Shown here: positions 48,301 to 62,285 of the stretch, in pieces
Numbering within the stretch: position 1 is the stretch's first letter
Layout: every line of letters starts with the position of its first letter
Origin: Dromiciops gliroides
Taxonomy: Eukaryota; Chordata; Mammalia; Microbiotheria; Microbiotheriidae
DNA length: 64,000 nt
Assembly: GCF_019393635.1 (NCBI RefSeq)
Contig: NC_057862.1
Span: 266,428,441-266,492,440 of the forward strand
Direction: 5' to 3'
Program-made: the position numbers and the translations under genes
Notes under the pieces: generated by a model
Told to the model about the DNA's origin: nothing
The model's database searches: none
What the model saw: the letters and a program-made list of their open reading frames with translations, nothing else

Positions 48301-49820
48301 AATATCAATTGCTCATCGATACACTGAGCTAATATACTAAAAATGACAATTCTAACTAAATTAATTTACTTATTCAGTGCCATACCAATCAAACTACCTA
48401 AAAATTATTTTATAGAGCTAGAAAAAATAATAAGAAAATTCAAGTGGAAGAACAAAAGGTCAAGAATATCAAGGAAACTAATTTTTAAAAATGCACAGGA
48501 AGGTAGGCTAGCCATAGCAAATCTAAAACTATACTATGAAGTGGCAGTCATCAAAACTGTTTGGTACTGGCTGAGAAATAGAGTGGTGGATCAGTGGAAT
48601 AGGTTTGGCACAGGAGACACAGTAGTAAATGACTATTATAATCTACTGTTTGATAAACCCAAAAACTCCAGCTTCTGAGATAAGAACTCAGTATTTGACG
48701 AAAACTGCTGGGAAAACTGGAAGATAGTATGGCAGAAAGTAGGCATAGAACAACATCTTATACTGTATACCAAAATAAGGTCAAAATGGGTATATGATTT
48801 ATACATAAAAGGTGATATCATAGGCAAATGAAGAAGGGAAGTAATAGTTTACCTGTCAGATCTATGGAGAGGAGAAGACTTTATGACCAAACAAGAGACT
48901 GAAATGCAAAATGGATCATGTTGATTAAATTGAATTAAAAAGGTTTTGTACAAACAGATGCAATGCATCCAAGATTATAAAGAATTTAGAAAGCTGGGAA
49001 ACAATTTTTACAGTCAGTGTTTCTGATAAAGGTCTCATTTCCCAAATATATAGAGAACTGAATCAAATTAATAAGAATATAGATCATTCCCAATTGAGAA
49101 ATGGACAAGGGATATGAACAGGCCATTTTCAGAAGAAGAAATCAAAGCTATCTATTGACATGTGAAAAAAGGTTCTAAATCGGTTTCAGTGGAGGGTAGG
49201 AAGGGCTATAAAGCTAGTAGTGCTAGAACTTAAGACCTAGATTAAATAGGGAATAATATACACAGGTATAAAAGTCTTCTTAACTTACAAAGAAATAGGA
49301 TGAAAAGAGGGATAGGATAAGGGAGGGACTTTTAGAAGGGGGGCAGTGATTAGAAATAAATAAGAAGTCTGAGGAGGGATAGTGTAAAAAGAGGGAGAGA
49401 AAGATAAGCAGTAAGGAAAAATAGGATGGAGGGAAATACACAACTAATCATTATAACTTTGAAGGTGAATGGGACAAACTCACCCACAAAATAGAAACAG
49501 AAGAATGGATTAACAAACCAGAATCCAAAAATGTGTTATTTACAAGAAGCATATAAAAAAATGAGAGACACATAGAATAAAAATAAAGGGCTGGAGTAGA
49601 TGAGTAGAAAAACATGGAAAGACTTACATGAAATAATGAAGATTGAAATGAGTAGAACCAAGAGAATATTGTACATGGTAATAATAATATTATTCAAAGA
49701 ATAACTATGAATAACTAAGCCATTCTGAGTAGCATTCAGATCAACTACAAAAGGCTTTATGAAGGATGATGCTATCCGCCTCTGACAAACAGAATTATGC
49801 ATTGTATGGTTTTAAACACA

Positions 49821-49861
<41 letters not shown>

Positions 49862-52800
49862 TTCAAATGATGGCCTTCTCTAATGTAGGGTGGGTAGGGA
49901 GACAGCTCAGAACTTAAAATGTAACAAAAAATCAATTTAAAAGAAAAAAAAGCTCCTGAAATATGGTATCCACACCTTTTTTTTAGATCATAATTTTCAG
50001 ATAGTCTGTAATTTGTGTCTCCTTGTTTTCCAGCTCAATTGTTTCTGATATTATATGTCTTAGAATATCTTAATTTCTCCCCTTTTTTATTTTTGGTTTG
50101 TTATTTCTTATTCTATTGTTGAATCATTTGTTCTCTCTCTGGCCCATTTTGATTTTCACAATAATCAGTTTTTGTGTGAGGTTTTCTAATGTCTATTCTA
50201 AGGTATCAATTTTTCTTGTCATTCTTTTCTCCCTAGCTTTTCCATTTCAGGTACTCAGGTACTTCAGATATTCAAGGACTACCAGTCCTTGTGGCCAAGG
50301 CATTTTTTTCTTGGTTTTAACTAATACAGGTCTTAATTATTTCACTTCTGTTACTACTGCAATAGCCTGCTCATTAGTCTCCCTGCCTCAATTCTTTCCC
50401 ATTCATCCCCTTACTCAGTTGCCAAATTGATCTTCAGAAAGTACTGGTGGGACAGTAACATTCCCCTATTCAACTCCAGTGGATCCTTATTACCTTTAAA
50501 ATCAAGTATAAAACGCTCTATTTGGCTTTCCATTATTCTTATATCTTACTGCTCTTCATGTACACAGGGCTCTTACTGTTCTTCCCACAGGACATTCCAT
50601 TTCCCAACTATATACTGTATTTACTGTCCCTCATTCCTGTTCCTCATTATTTCTGCCCCCTACCTTTCCTGGCTTCTTTCAACTCTCAGTTAAAGTTCCA
50701 CCTGTCTATTTGGCTATAATTATCACACTGTTACATCATATTGAGCTTGAAGATCATTAAAAGCTCCAAATCTTTTTCAAATTATCTACTGTCTAATCAT
50801 GCCGCTCCCATTCTATAGTTTTCAAGTGTGAGCAATGGGTCAAATTTAACAAATGAAATATATTAAGGTGAAATGTAAACTCCTATACTTAGATTTGTAT
50901 TTCATTTATTAAATATCTTTAGTTCTTCACCCTGTCTTCTGATAGCACTATCTTGAGGACCTTAATTATTTTAGTTGTTCTCCTCCAGATTCTTTCCCAC
51001 AACATCACTGTGCTTCCTAAAACATGGCACTCAGAACTGAAAAAATATTCCATATGTGTGGTTTGAGCATGGTAGAGTACAATGTGGTTATTGTTTCCTC
51101 AGCACTGGATGCTATTACTCTTACTGCAATCTAAAATTATAATAGCTTTTTTCAATGTCATATAACACTGTTGACACAGACTGAGCTGACAAACTCCTCC
51201 CTAGATATTTTTCAGATAAGTCATGTCTTCTCATATTGAAATTATTAATTTGATTTTTTTAAACTTAGTTGTAAGATGTAAATAGACACAGAATGTTAAT
51301 GATTATATCTACCCATATACTTGCAATTTCAAATCCCCCTAACTTTTCTGCTACCTAGATCAGATCTGCCCATTCTGTCATAAGGTTAGTATTAAAGATT
51401 TTATTAAAGGCCTTGCTGAATTCTAAATTTATAATGATCCTGGGTCTATAGTCTTCTGTTGACAATATACTACCAAACTGTCAAAAAAGGAAATAAGGTT
51501 AGTCTGGCATAATCTTGATAAAGCCTTATTGGCTCTTAATGATCACTGATTCACTTTTTTTTGTTTTTGTTTTTGTTTTGTTTGCGGGGCAATGAGGGTT
51601 CAGTGACTTGCCCAGGGTCACACAGCTAGTAAGTGTCAAGTGTCAGAGGCCGGATTTGAACTCAGGTCCTCCTGAATCTAGGGCCAGTGCTTTATCCACT
51701 GCGCCACCTAGCTGCCCCCCCCCCACTGATTCACTTTTTTTTTTTTTTTAGTGAGGCAATTGGGGTTAAGTGACTTGCCCAGGGTCACACAGCTGGTAAG
51801 TGTTAAGTGTCTGAGGCCGGATTTGAACTCAGGTTCTCCTGATTCCAGGGCCGGTGCTCTATCCACTGTGCCACCTAGCTGCCGCCGATTCACTTTTTAA
51901 AGATTCTCACAAGCCATACTTTGTTCAGGTAAAAATTACTGATAGTAAATTTGTTAGTAAGATATTCTATCTTCTGCACAAATATTTACTTTGAGATTCT
52001 TTTAAAAAGGAACTGAAATGCATAAGGAGGTTTTAAAAAACAGACTTTGTAAAGTTCATGCCTGACTTTGAAGTACAAACATGGATGTGGAGTGTGGGAA
52101 ATCTTAATTTTAATGTCTTCTCAAAACTTGTATATACTAGTTACATAATATTTATGCTTTTTAAATTCATGTCTGTCATAAAATTTAAGAATAATCTGTA
52201 AACAATATTCTTGCTGAATTTGGGTTCTACATAAAGAGTGAATTCAAAATTTATCAGGGAGGGGGCCGCTAGGTGGCGCAGTGGATAGAGCACTGGCCAG
52301 AGCACTGGCCCTGGAGTCAGGAGGACCTGAGTTCAAAGCCAGCCTCAGACACTTAACACTTACTAGCTGTGTGACCTTGGGCAAGTCACTTAACCTCAAT
52401 TGCCTCACCAAAAAACAAAAACAAAAATTTATCAGGGAAAAAAACAGCATGTTTGTCTGAATTGTTTGATTTTGAAAACAGAACATTCCAAATTTGAGTA
52501 AAATTTGCAAATTATCTTGTACAAACAGATTAGTTATATTAGGGCTTATGCCCTGGGGCTGCCTGTACTTTCATATACAAACTTATGGTTCTCCAAGACC
52601 TCCAATTTCCATATCATATTAATTATATTATATTGTATTATATCGCATTGCATTATACTATGTTGTGCTAAATTACATTATATCAAATGTTATCATATAT
52701 TAGACTGTAATATTATGTCATAATTTTGTTGTTGTTATCAGTCGTTTCAGTTGTGTCTGAGTCTTTATGACCCCATTTAGGGTTTTCTTGGCAAAGATAC

Positions 52801-55800
52801 TGTAGTGGTTTGCCATTTTCTTCTCTAGCTTATTTTACAGATGAAGAACCAGAGACAAACAGGGTTAAATGACTTGCCCAGAGTAACAAAGCTAGTAAGT
52901 GCCTCAGGCTAGATTTGAACTCAGATCCTCCTGACTCCAAGTCTGGTGCTCTATCCACTGTGCCACTTAGCACCCATTATGTCATATTATATTACATTAT
53001 ATCAGAAAATATGTCACGTGGCTCTTTTGTTAACAGATTACAAATGTGACTCTAATGTTACATTACTGAACGTCACTAGTATGGACAATCATATACTAAC
53101 TGAATAGCTTTGGTGTTCAGTATACATATAGGTTTGTGGTGGTCATTATAAGGGATAGGGATGGGGACTGGATATATTATTTCATTCATATAGGGGAATA
53201 CTAAATGAGGAAATTTCCTCTACCAATGCAGAATTCTCATCTGTTCCGCAGACTATATTGTCAGGGCAGAGAAGGCAAGTGATCTACTAAAGGTCACAAA
53301 GCCATTGTGTATCTAAGGCAGAACTGGAACCCAGATCTTCCTGGTTCTGAGCCAGCTTTCTATCCAATATACTATGCTGAATTTAGGTCAATTGGAAAAT
53401 AACTTGTAAGTTCTATCTATACACAGAATAAGTCATTAGTTACCCCAAGTTATTTAGTAAGTCCTTCTGTTACTGTAATGCAAGTTTTTTGGCATTATCA
53501 TCTATGCCTCAGATGTCAGAAAATGAACAAACTTTAAGTGCCTTCTATATGCCAGGCACCTGGAGATACGACGACAAAAAATGACACAGTTTCTGTTCTT
53601 ATGAAACTTACATTCTAATGGGAGGCAGGGGAGATGGAGCAGAGAGATGTACACACAGAATAAATACAGAATAAACACAAGGTAGATAAGGAAAGAGAAC
53701 ATTAGCAGTAAGGAGTTACCAGAAAAGGCTTCTTGTAAAACATGGCCTTTGAGCTAAGTCTTAAAAGGATCCTTTGAGGTGGAGGTGAAGCAGGAGTTAA
53801 TTCCAAGCATGAGGGATAGTCAAAGGCACAGAGATGGGAGATGGAGTGTCATGCATGAGGAACAAAGGGAAGGCCACTTTGGCTGTACTGTAGAGTTCAG
53901 GAAGGGAAACAATGTCTAATGATATTGGAAATATAATTTGGTGCTAGGATGTAATGGGCATTAAAAATCAAACATGGATTTAAACTCCATGGAACAAAAT
54001 TCACAGCTCTATGTACCATACAAATCTAAATACTTACTGATATGACTTTCTAATCCTGCTTCTAATCTCTGAAGCCACAACAAAATATTTTTTTCATTTA
54101 TAGTTTGATCCAATGGAAATGCAGATACTTGGCCCTGTGAATGGAGATCCACTAAAACAAGAAGTGGTAATGGAGGAAGATGCTTGAAGTAAGCTTTCAG
54201 TATTCCTCTCCCCACAGGAGTAGTCTTACTATAAAACAAAATACCCAAGGTTATATTTTGATTGAAATTAAATTTCAAATGTGTATCATATTAATAATTT
54301 CTATTTATAATAAAGACCTACTGTAGAATTTTCTGTAGAATATGGCCTTCTGTGACTTCTAGGAAGAAATACATGCTATACCTAATACTGTTGAAGAAAT
54401 ATTTCTTAACAAAGAAAAATGTGTTACTCTGGTGAGGAAAAAAATATATGTTTTTTAAAATTAAATTTAATTTTTAAAATCCAAAATTAATCAGTTGTTT
54501 TCATGGCCAATAATTTATGTTCAAAAGTTAGCAATGAATCAAAAGCAGTGCCTATGGGCTCAAAATCAAATATATTCAAGTAAGATGAAATCTTGCTCAT
54601 TTTATGAATTTTAAAACAAAATGCACATGTTCTTTAGAATAAAAAGGAAACAGATCGGTTACAAGTCTAAATAGGCCAGAAAAAAGCTAGTTATCTGATT
54701 ATTCTCAGAAAATAAAACAAAACATATTATGGTTTCATTTTATGTAAATATAGCATTTCATTCTGAGATATTATGATTAATAAAAAGTTAGAAAAGCTAA
54801 TAACCTATTTCCTCCACTTCTATTTTATTTAAATTGATTTTTCTCTTCTTATATTAATTTTTCTTCAAGCAAGCTGTATAATTCAAGAGCCAATTCATAA
54901 CAATTATATCAGCCAAAAGAATCTCCTAAAAAAGTTTAAATGAGCTCATCCCTAGTGAGCTAAAAATGCAGTATTTTAGGGGCAGTTAGATGGTGCAGTG
55001 GATAAAGCACCAGATTCAGGAGGACCTGAGCTCAAATCCGATCTCAGACACTTGACACTTACTAGCTGTGTGACCCTGGGCAAGTCACTTAACCCTCATT
55101 GTTCCACCAAAAAAAAAAGTTTTAAAAAAATGCAGTATTTTATCTGCTTAATATGAATTAGGATGATTAGCATACATTCATTATATTACTAATGTAATAT
55201 ACATAAAATTTTTTAAAGCTATCACTTTATATAGTGGAATCTACCAGAACTCTATTGGTAGAACATACTGGGATTAATTAATCCTAGTGTGATTCATTTA
55301 AATACCAAAAATCTTTACTAAAATATTATTTCAGCTACAACCTGTTCCCATAGAACAGACACTGACTAAGAAAGCTCTGGTATATTTTTTCATATAGTAA
55401 ATATTTAATTACAACATTTAGTTATAGGAAATATTAGAAATATGTCATGGTATCCTTACACATTTAACCAGCAAGGGATTAGTGTTTCCAGGTATTTTTG
55501 CTTTACTAGAGGTAACATTTCTTTTTCATCCTTGTGATTTAAATTGTCATCTCTGAACAAAATAAGTAATGGTTTCTGAAGTCTTAAATAGATGGGAAGA
55601 TTTTCCACTGTTATTTCTGGCTGTTAAATGCAAAAACAAACAGAAGAAAAACAAGGAAGAAAGAGAGGAATGGGGGGAAAGGAGGTGGGAAGACAGAAGA
55701 GAAAAGGAGGAAAAGGAATAGATTATCATGCATAAAATTGAAGAATACAATACTATCTGCTCCTAAAATTTTACATTTTATCAAGCATATGGTTTAAATG

Positions 55801-58800
55801 CAGGTTTCATTTATTTGAAAATTTACCTATGTAGTATATAATGGCCTACTGATTATAAAATTCATGTTTCATTTTAAAAGATATTAACATTTACTCATAT
55901 TATCTTTTTTTTACTCATATTATCTTAATAAAACTACTGAACCAACACTCCAACACACTAAAATTAATATATAAAATATTATTTCAAATATTAATATTTA
56001 AAAATAAATTCACTTATTTATAAAGAGCTTTATTTAGCAAGAAAAATGCTAAGCTTCTAATAATCTCTTTCAAATTTATTATACTATAATAAGGTTCATC
56101 TAGAAGATCTAGGATCAAAAATACTAATCCATACATAACAATTAAAATGGCAAACTTATCTGAATGTTCAAATCATTAACTTTGTAATATTAATTTATTA
56201 AGGGAAAAACTATATTTAAATGTTAAAATTTTCAAATGTCCTTAATTTTCCATTTTTAAACCAAATAAAATATCAGTACTTGGTAATATCTTATAATGGA
56301 AAAAAATGTATCTTATAATGGGCTTTTAGGAGAATCATAAATAAATGAAGATATGATAAAAAGTGATCTACTCCACTGTCCTTGAATTGAAAATAACTAG
56401 AGAAAAATAAGTCAATCTATAACACAATATTAAGCCATACAATATTTTTACTACTAAGTAAAAATTTTAATTTGTAGCAAGCAAAATGTGTGATATTGGT
56501 AAATGCTACAGAAATAACATTAATGTACTTCTTAATACCCAAATAAACTTTATTCTGAGCAGACCTATAATTTCATTCACAGTTCACATGGAAACTTCTC
56601 ATATATTTGAGCACAATTCTATTTCTACAATCTTCTTACATAGCCCTTCCCTTTAAAAACGTAACAAAAGTCTGCCCTTTTCATTCAATCCAGGTGAGTC
56701 TTCCTTTTCCTCTTTCCATATCTCTTTACCTGACCATTGCTTTCATGCTTTCGTTGCCCTTATCTATCTTTCTCTAACAATGTAGTAATAATAGCTGTTT
56801 TGTGAAGGAAGTCTGTTATTCTTTCACAAAATCTTATACCATTTACTTCTATTAACTAACAACTATCTTAGCCTTACAAATTATACAATAAATACATATT
56901 AAATTTTGGTAGTAGATTAGGAAAGTTGTAATTATGTAAACTTAATAATAACATATAGCAACTAGGCTTCAGTCCTGTGGTCAAGGCCAATAAAAACTAG
57001 AAGAGTATACAGATGCAGAGAGAAATATTTTTTTAGATTTAGTTTTCCTCATTTCAAATACCATTGATACTATAAAAATATACTCACAAATATTCCCAAC
57101 AGTGCACGTTTTATTATTTGAATTATATCCTTAGCATCAGAATTAGAGAGCAGTATGCTATCTATATTTCCTTCTTTGTGTCTGGCAAACAGTAGTGCTG
57201 GAAGAGTCACAGCATATTTCTTTGACCTGTGGACAGACATTGTAAGATTATTTTAATAAAGAAGACATTGTAAGTATGTAAAATCCAAATCAGGTGCCCA
57301 AGCAAATCAGGAGACTATGAGAAGATGAAGCAAATGGGAAGCTCTAATCAGTAGGAAAAAGGAATACAAACAAACTCCTAATTGCTTGATTTTGGGAAAC
57401 TGTAAGGCCTGGTAGATTCAGAAGCAACAAATATAATCTGAGCTTGGTTCTTCAAATACTCTTCTATATTATATACAGCATACCGGCAAAACAACTAATA
57501 GTTATGATAACTATTATGATAGTTATTATAACTAATATGATATTAGGCCTTTCTGACCTAAATACTTTTTAGGCTGAGAAAAGAACCTCACCTACTTCTG
57601 ATTACTACCTTCCGTTCAAAATTCTCAGTTCAATGAGGAAAACTGCAGTGTTCTGAATGAAACAATAGTGAGCTTCTTTATGAATTTTCCTGGGTCATTT
57701 ACAAATTACATATAAAAAACAGACATAATAAAAGTGAGGTAAGCACCAAAAAACCTGCTCAGAAACCAAAAACATGTATAAAATCTTAAGCCAAGATCAC
57801 ATCCTAAATGAGTACATAATTGGCTAAAGGGTCAAAGAAACATTATTAAGATATTTTGTCAAAAGGAGGAGGACTTGTGTGACATTCCACAGAAATCTTG
57901 AATCCAAGATTTAATATTTTTATCAGTGGCATGAATGAAGCATGATCATTGTTTGCATATGATATTAATTATAGAAAGAGTGGTCATGATAATGGAAGGA
58001 TCATAATAAAAAGTTTAGAATTAGTCATGAAAAATATAATCCTCAGGGCTGGGTGGCACAGTGGATAGAGCACAGGCCCTGGAGTCAGGAGGACCTGAGT
58101 TCAAATCCGGCCTCAGACCCTTGACACTTACTAGCTGTGTGACCCTGGGCAAGTCACTTAATCCTAACTGCCTCACAAAAAAAGACGAAGACAAAGAAAA
58201 GAAAAGAAAAATATAATCCTCTATCACAAAAGGCTGTAGACTGTATGTACCCTACTGTGAATTATACTTGAACCTAAGTAGGTTAGAAATGGCTTTAAAT
58301 AAATTAAATAGTCAGAAACCATGCCATATGCCTGTAATTACAGCTACTGAAGGAACTGAAACAGGCAGACATCTTGAGCTTGGGAGCTCTGAGCTACATG
58401 GGTTATGATAATCAAATGTGCATATGAAGTTAGGCACCAATACTGGGAACCCCTACAAGTAGGGGGAACATCAGGTTACCTAAGAAGGGGCAAACCCAAT
58501 TAGGTCAGAAACAGAGCAGGTCAAATATCCCTTGCTAACTGGTAGTGAAATTAGGCCATGCATAAGTAGCCCCTGTACTTTCAGTCTAGACAGAATAGGG
58601 GAAAAGAAATAAAGGAAGAAAGTTAGAAAGGAAGGAAGAACAAAGAAAGAAGAAAGAAGGAAGGGTAAAATACAAAGTATTTACATGCTTACTGCTATGA
58701 TATTCACCAGGCCTGCCCCACTTGGGGCAGCAAGTGAAATTTCTAAATAATCCTAGGCATTAGTATTAGTATGATTAAAATCTTCAAAAATCCTGATTAT

Positions 58801-61800
58801 GAGTATTGTGTATTAGAGAATAATATACTATATTCACAGATGTCAGTGACACCTCCAGAAACAACACAGATTTTAGAGAACAATAAGTTCATGAACTTCA
58901 GTGATTAAGTAGTAAATCAGGGTTATTCTAGTGGTGACCTTGGACTGGATTAAGAGAACTGGTAAAGTGTCTAATTTATCCAGTTTATTCAGTATACCAC
59001 TACCATCCAAATTTCCTTGGAGAGAAATCCAAACTTTAGTATAAATAGCATGTGTTCAATTATTTGTTGGACAATTATATACCCAGGGAGATTATGAAAA
59101 TTTTCTTAATTATTTTCAATTATTTATTAAAACTGAAGAAAGCAAAAAACCTTACAGAATCAAAGCATCTTCTTCGGAATAGAATCCTGTGATGACAAAA
59201 CCTTTTAGATTCTTTCCTGCTTCAATGAAATTTTCTTTTTCTGTAAACATAAAAATACGCAAAATTTTTAAATGCCCCCTTTAAAATTATGTTAGATTAT
59301 AAAGTTGATGAACTGATTTACAAAAATTTGTATTTCTCTATACAAAACAAGAGAAATTTAAATATTTGAATGTTTTAGATTTAGTCTTCCTAATTTCAAA
59401 TCAACTATTTACTTTGAGGTTCTTTAAAAAAGGAACTGAAATGCATGAGGATGTTTTAAAAAGCAGACTTTTTTTCCCCCAAGATATCTTGAAGACTTTT
59501 AACATTACGTTTTTAATACTGTATTAACATACCAGAGGTTTAACTATTTTTTGCACCAAAAAATATTGATCCTAATATGTATATTTCTTCAATCTCTTCT
59601 ACCTTTTTCTTCCTATAAATTGTCTCATAATGCTGACCTGGGACCCACATCCACACTTTTCTTTATCAATTGGAACCTTGGCTTCAGATGGATGTTGTAT
59701 CCACCCCCAATCTGAAAGGAGTTTCAGATTGTGCTGATTGTGTTAGCTTGCCAGCCCCAAAAAGAGTAAAGAAGAAATCAATATTTATTTTGTAGTTGAT
59801 GTGAGAAAAAAATTTACTCTAGAGACTGAAAAAAGTCTTGTAAAATAAACTTGTATCTTTTTTTTACTGAATAAAAAGTATTTTTTCAATTACATGTAAA
59901 GATAGTTTTCAACATTCATTTTTATTTTTTCATCTTAATAGTATTTTGTTTACAATTACATGTAAATATTTAACATTCATTAAAAAAATTTTTTTTAGGT
60001 GAGGAAATTGGGGTTGACTTGCCTAGGGTCACACAGCTAGTAAGTGTCAAGTGTCTGAGGCCACATTTGAACTCAGGCCCTCCTGAATCCAGGGCCTGTG
60101 CTCTATCCACTGCGCCACCTAGCTGCCCCTTCAACATTCATTTTTGTAAGATTTTGAGTTCGAAATTTCTCTCTCTCTCTATTCCCTCCCCTCTCCCCAA
60201 GAGAGCAAGCAATCTAACATAGGTTATATATGTACAATCATGTTAAACATATTTCCACATTAGTCATCAACATTAATTTTTATAAAATTTTATAAAATTG
60301 CCAAATTTTTCTCCCTTCCCCACAAGACAGCAAGCAATCTGATATAGGTTATACATGTACAATCATGAATAAACTTGTATCTTAAAGTGTTATAACTAAT
60401 GTAAAGAATTAATTGTTATTTGAGGTTTTTAGGACCCCATCTTTTTTTTTTTTTAGTGAGGCAATTGGGGTTAAGCGACTTGCCCAGGGTCACACAGCTA
60501 GTAAGTGTTAAGTGTCTGAGGCCGGATTTGAACTCAGGTACTCCAGATTCCAGGGTCGGTGCTCTATACACTGCGACACCTAGCTGCCCCTTTATGACCC
60601 CATCTTTTGGCTAGAATTTTTAAATTTTTAAGTTTTTAAAAAATCCCCTTCTGGGGCTCCAGAAACCTCACGGTGTTTCACCCACTGGTTGTAGCCGTCA
60701 CCATGGTGCTGGCACCTCATGTCATCACCACTTGCCGACGCCTACATGGGCCTGGCAAAATTATAATGATTGGAAGCCCAGTGAGGGCAGTCATGTGACT
60801 GTCAGAGTGGCCAGCCATTTGGCTGGGGGCTGTGTGTGGTCAGCCTGGGGTCTGCTGGGAAGAAAAGAGGTTTTTCGCCATTCTATCTTGAAGCTGGAAG
60901 GCAACAGGCCTTCCTGTGTGTTCTCAGCTGATTCCTGGGTGGTGGTATTGTTCAAGTTGTATAATTTCCCTTTCCCTGTTTTATTTCCTTTCCCTTAATC
61001 CTACTAATCCTGTTTATGTTTTTTTAAGTTCATTCTTATTAAATAAATCCTGCTCTGTTTTGAGGGAGGCTGTCTGTCTCCTTCCTTGCCCCAATATTGT
61101 GGCAAGCCGCTTAGCTAACACACTCCCCAATTAAAAATTGGTCCCTACACTATTGTAATCACCACTGCATTTCTCCTCCCATGTTAAATGGTTATTACCT
61201 TTAGCTGCTTTTCCCCTTTAAGATACATCTAATAGTTGCCTTTTTAAACCCCACATTTATACCTCATTGACACAGCCCACTACAGCTTAGAACTCTTGAG
61301 TTCAAGAGATCTGCCAGCTTGCCCAGTTGATGCCTCTTTTGGTCCCCCCTAAGGGTCTGAAATTCATTCACATGAATATATGTTTTATAATAAAAATATT
61401 ACCCTCTATAATGGCATGAAGCTCTAACTATAAAATTTCAGGTTGTCAGCTGGTATTTGGAGGGAAGATTTCTTTGGAATAAGTAGAGCCTTCTCACCAC
61501 CACATAAGTTACCACAAACTCCTTCTATTCATGTCTTAAGAGTTCTGGCATATGATTCTTGCTTATTATCTTAGAATTATTTAAACCAAGTCCTAAGCAC
61601 AACTTGCTGAAGTGAATACTACCACCTTATACAATTTTAAGTTTCTGAAACATCAATTAATTATCTCAGTAAACATGTAAAAGTCAGTTGGAAGTTTGTT
61701 CTAGTACGTTCATTAGGCACAAGACAATCCTCCATTAAAGGCTGAAGTTATTCATGTAAATTCCTTGAAACTTTCTTTGGTGACATTTCTGAGGGGGTTA

Positions 61801-62246
61801 CATTTTGATTACTTTCCTCTGTGATTCAAAAACCTGTTTGCTTTTATGGAAAGAAAGGAGGTATCCTCAGACAGAGGAATGAGGGGGAAGAAGTTCAGCA
61901 TGTCAGGGAGTCAAAGAGCCAACCTAAACCCTTTACAGGTCCTATGAGTCATATGGACTAGGTTGGTTCCCCTTCTGTGAAAGGAGGGAATACTGATTGA
62001 TACTCTGATTTTTTAAGATTTTGTATTTTTTCCTAAGAACTAAAGAAAAATGCTCTCAAGAGAATTTTAGTCTTTTCTATTAATACTATTCTATTAATAA
62101 TATAATTCTAGGGGCAGCTAGGTGGCGCAGTAGATAGAGCACCGGCCCTGGAGTCAGGAGTACCTGAGTTCAAATCCAGTCTCAGACACTTAACACTTAC
62201 TAGCTGTGTGACCCTGGGCAAGTCACTTAACCCCAATTGCCTCACT

Positions 62247-62285
<39 letters not shown>

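Noticed and set aside
7671-60614. Many open frames encode the same peptide, such as [19 protein letters not shown] or [15 protein letters not shown].
   Set aside because: They are translations of the tRNA-type SINE on its two strands and have no independent coding meaning.
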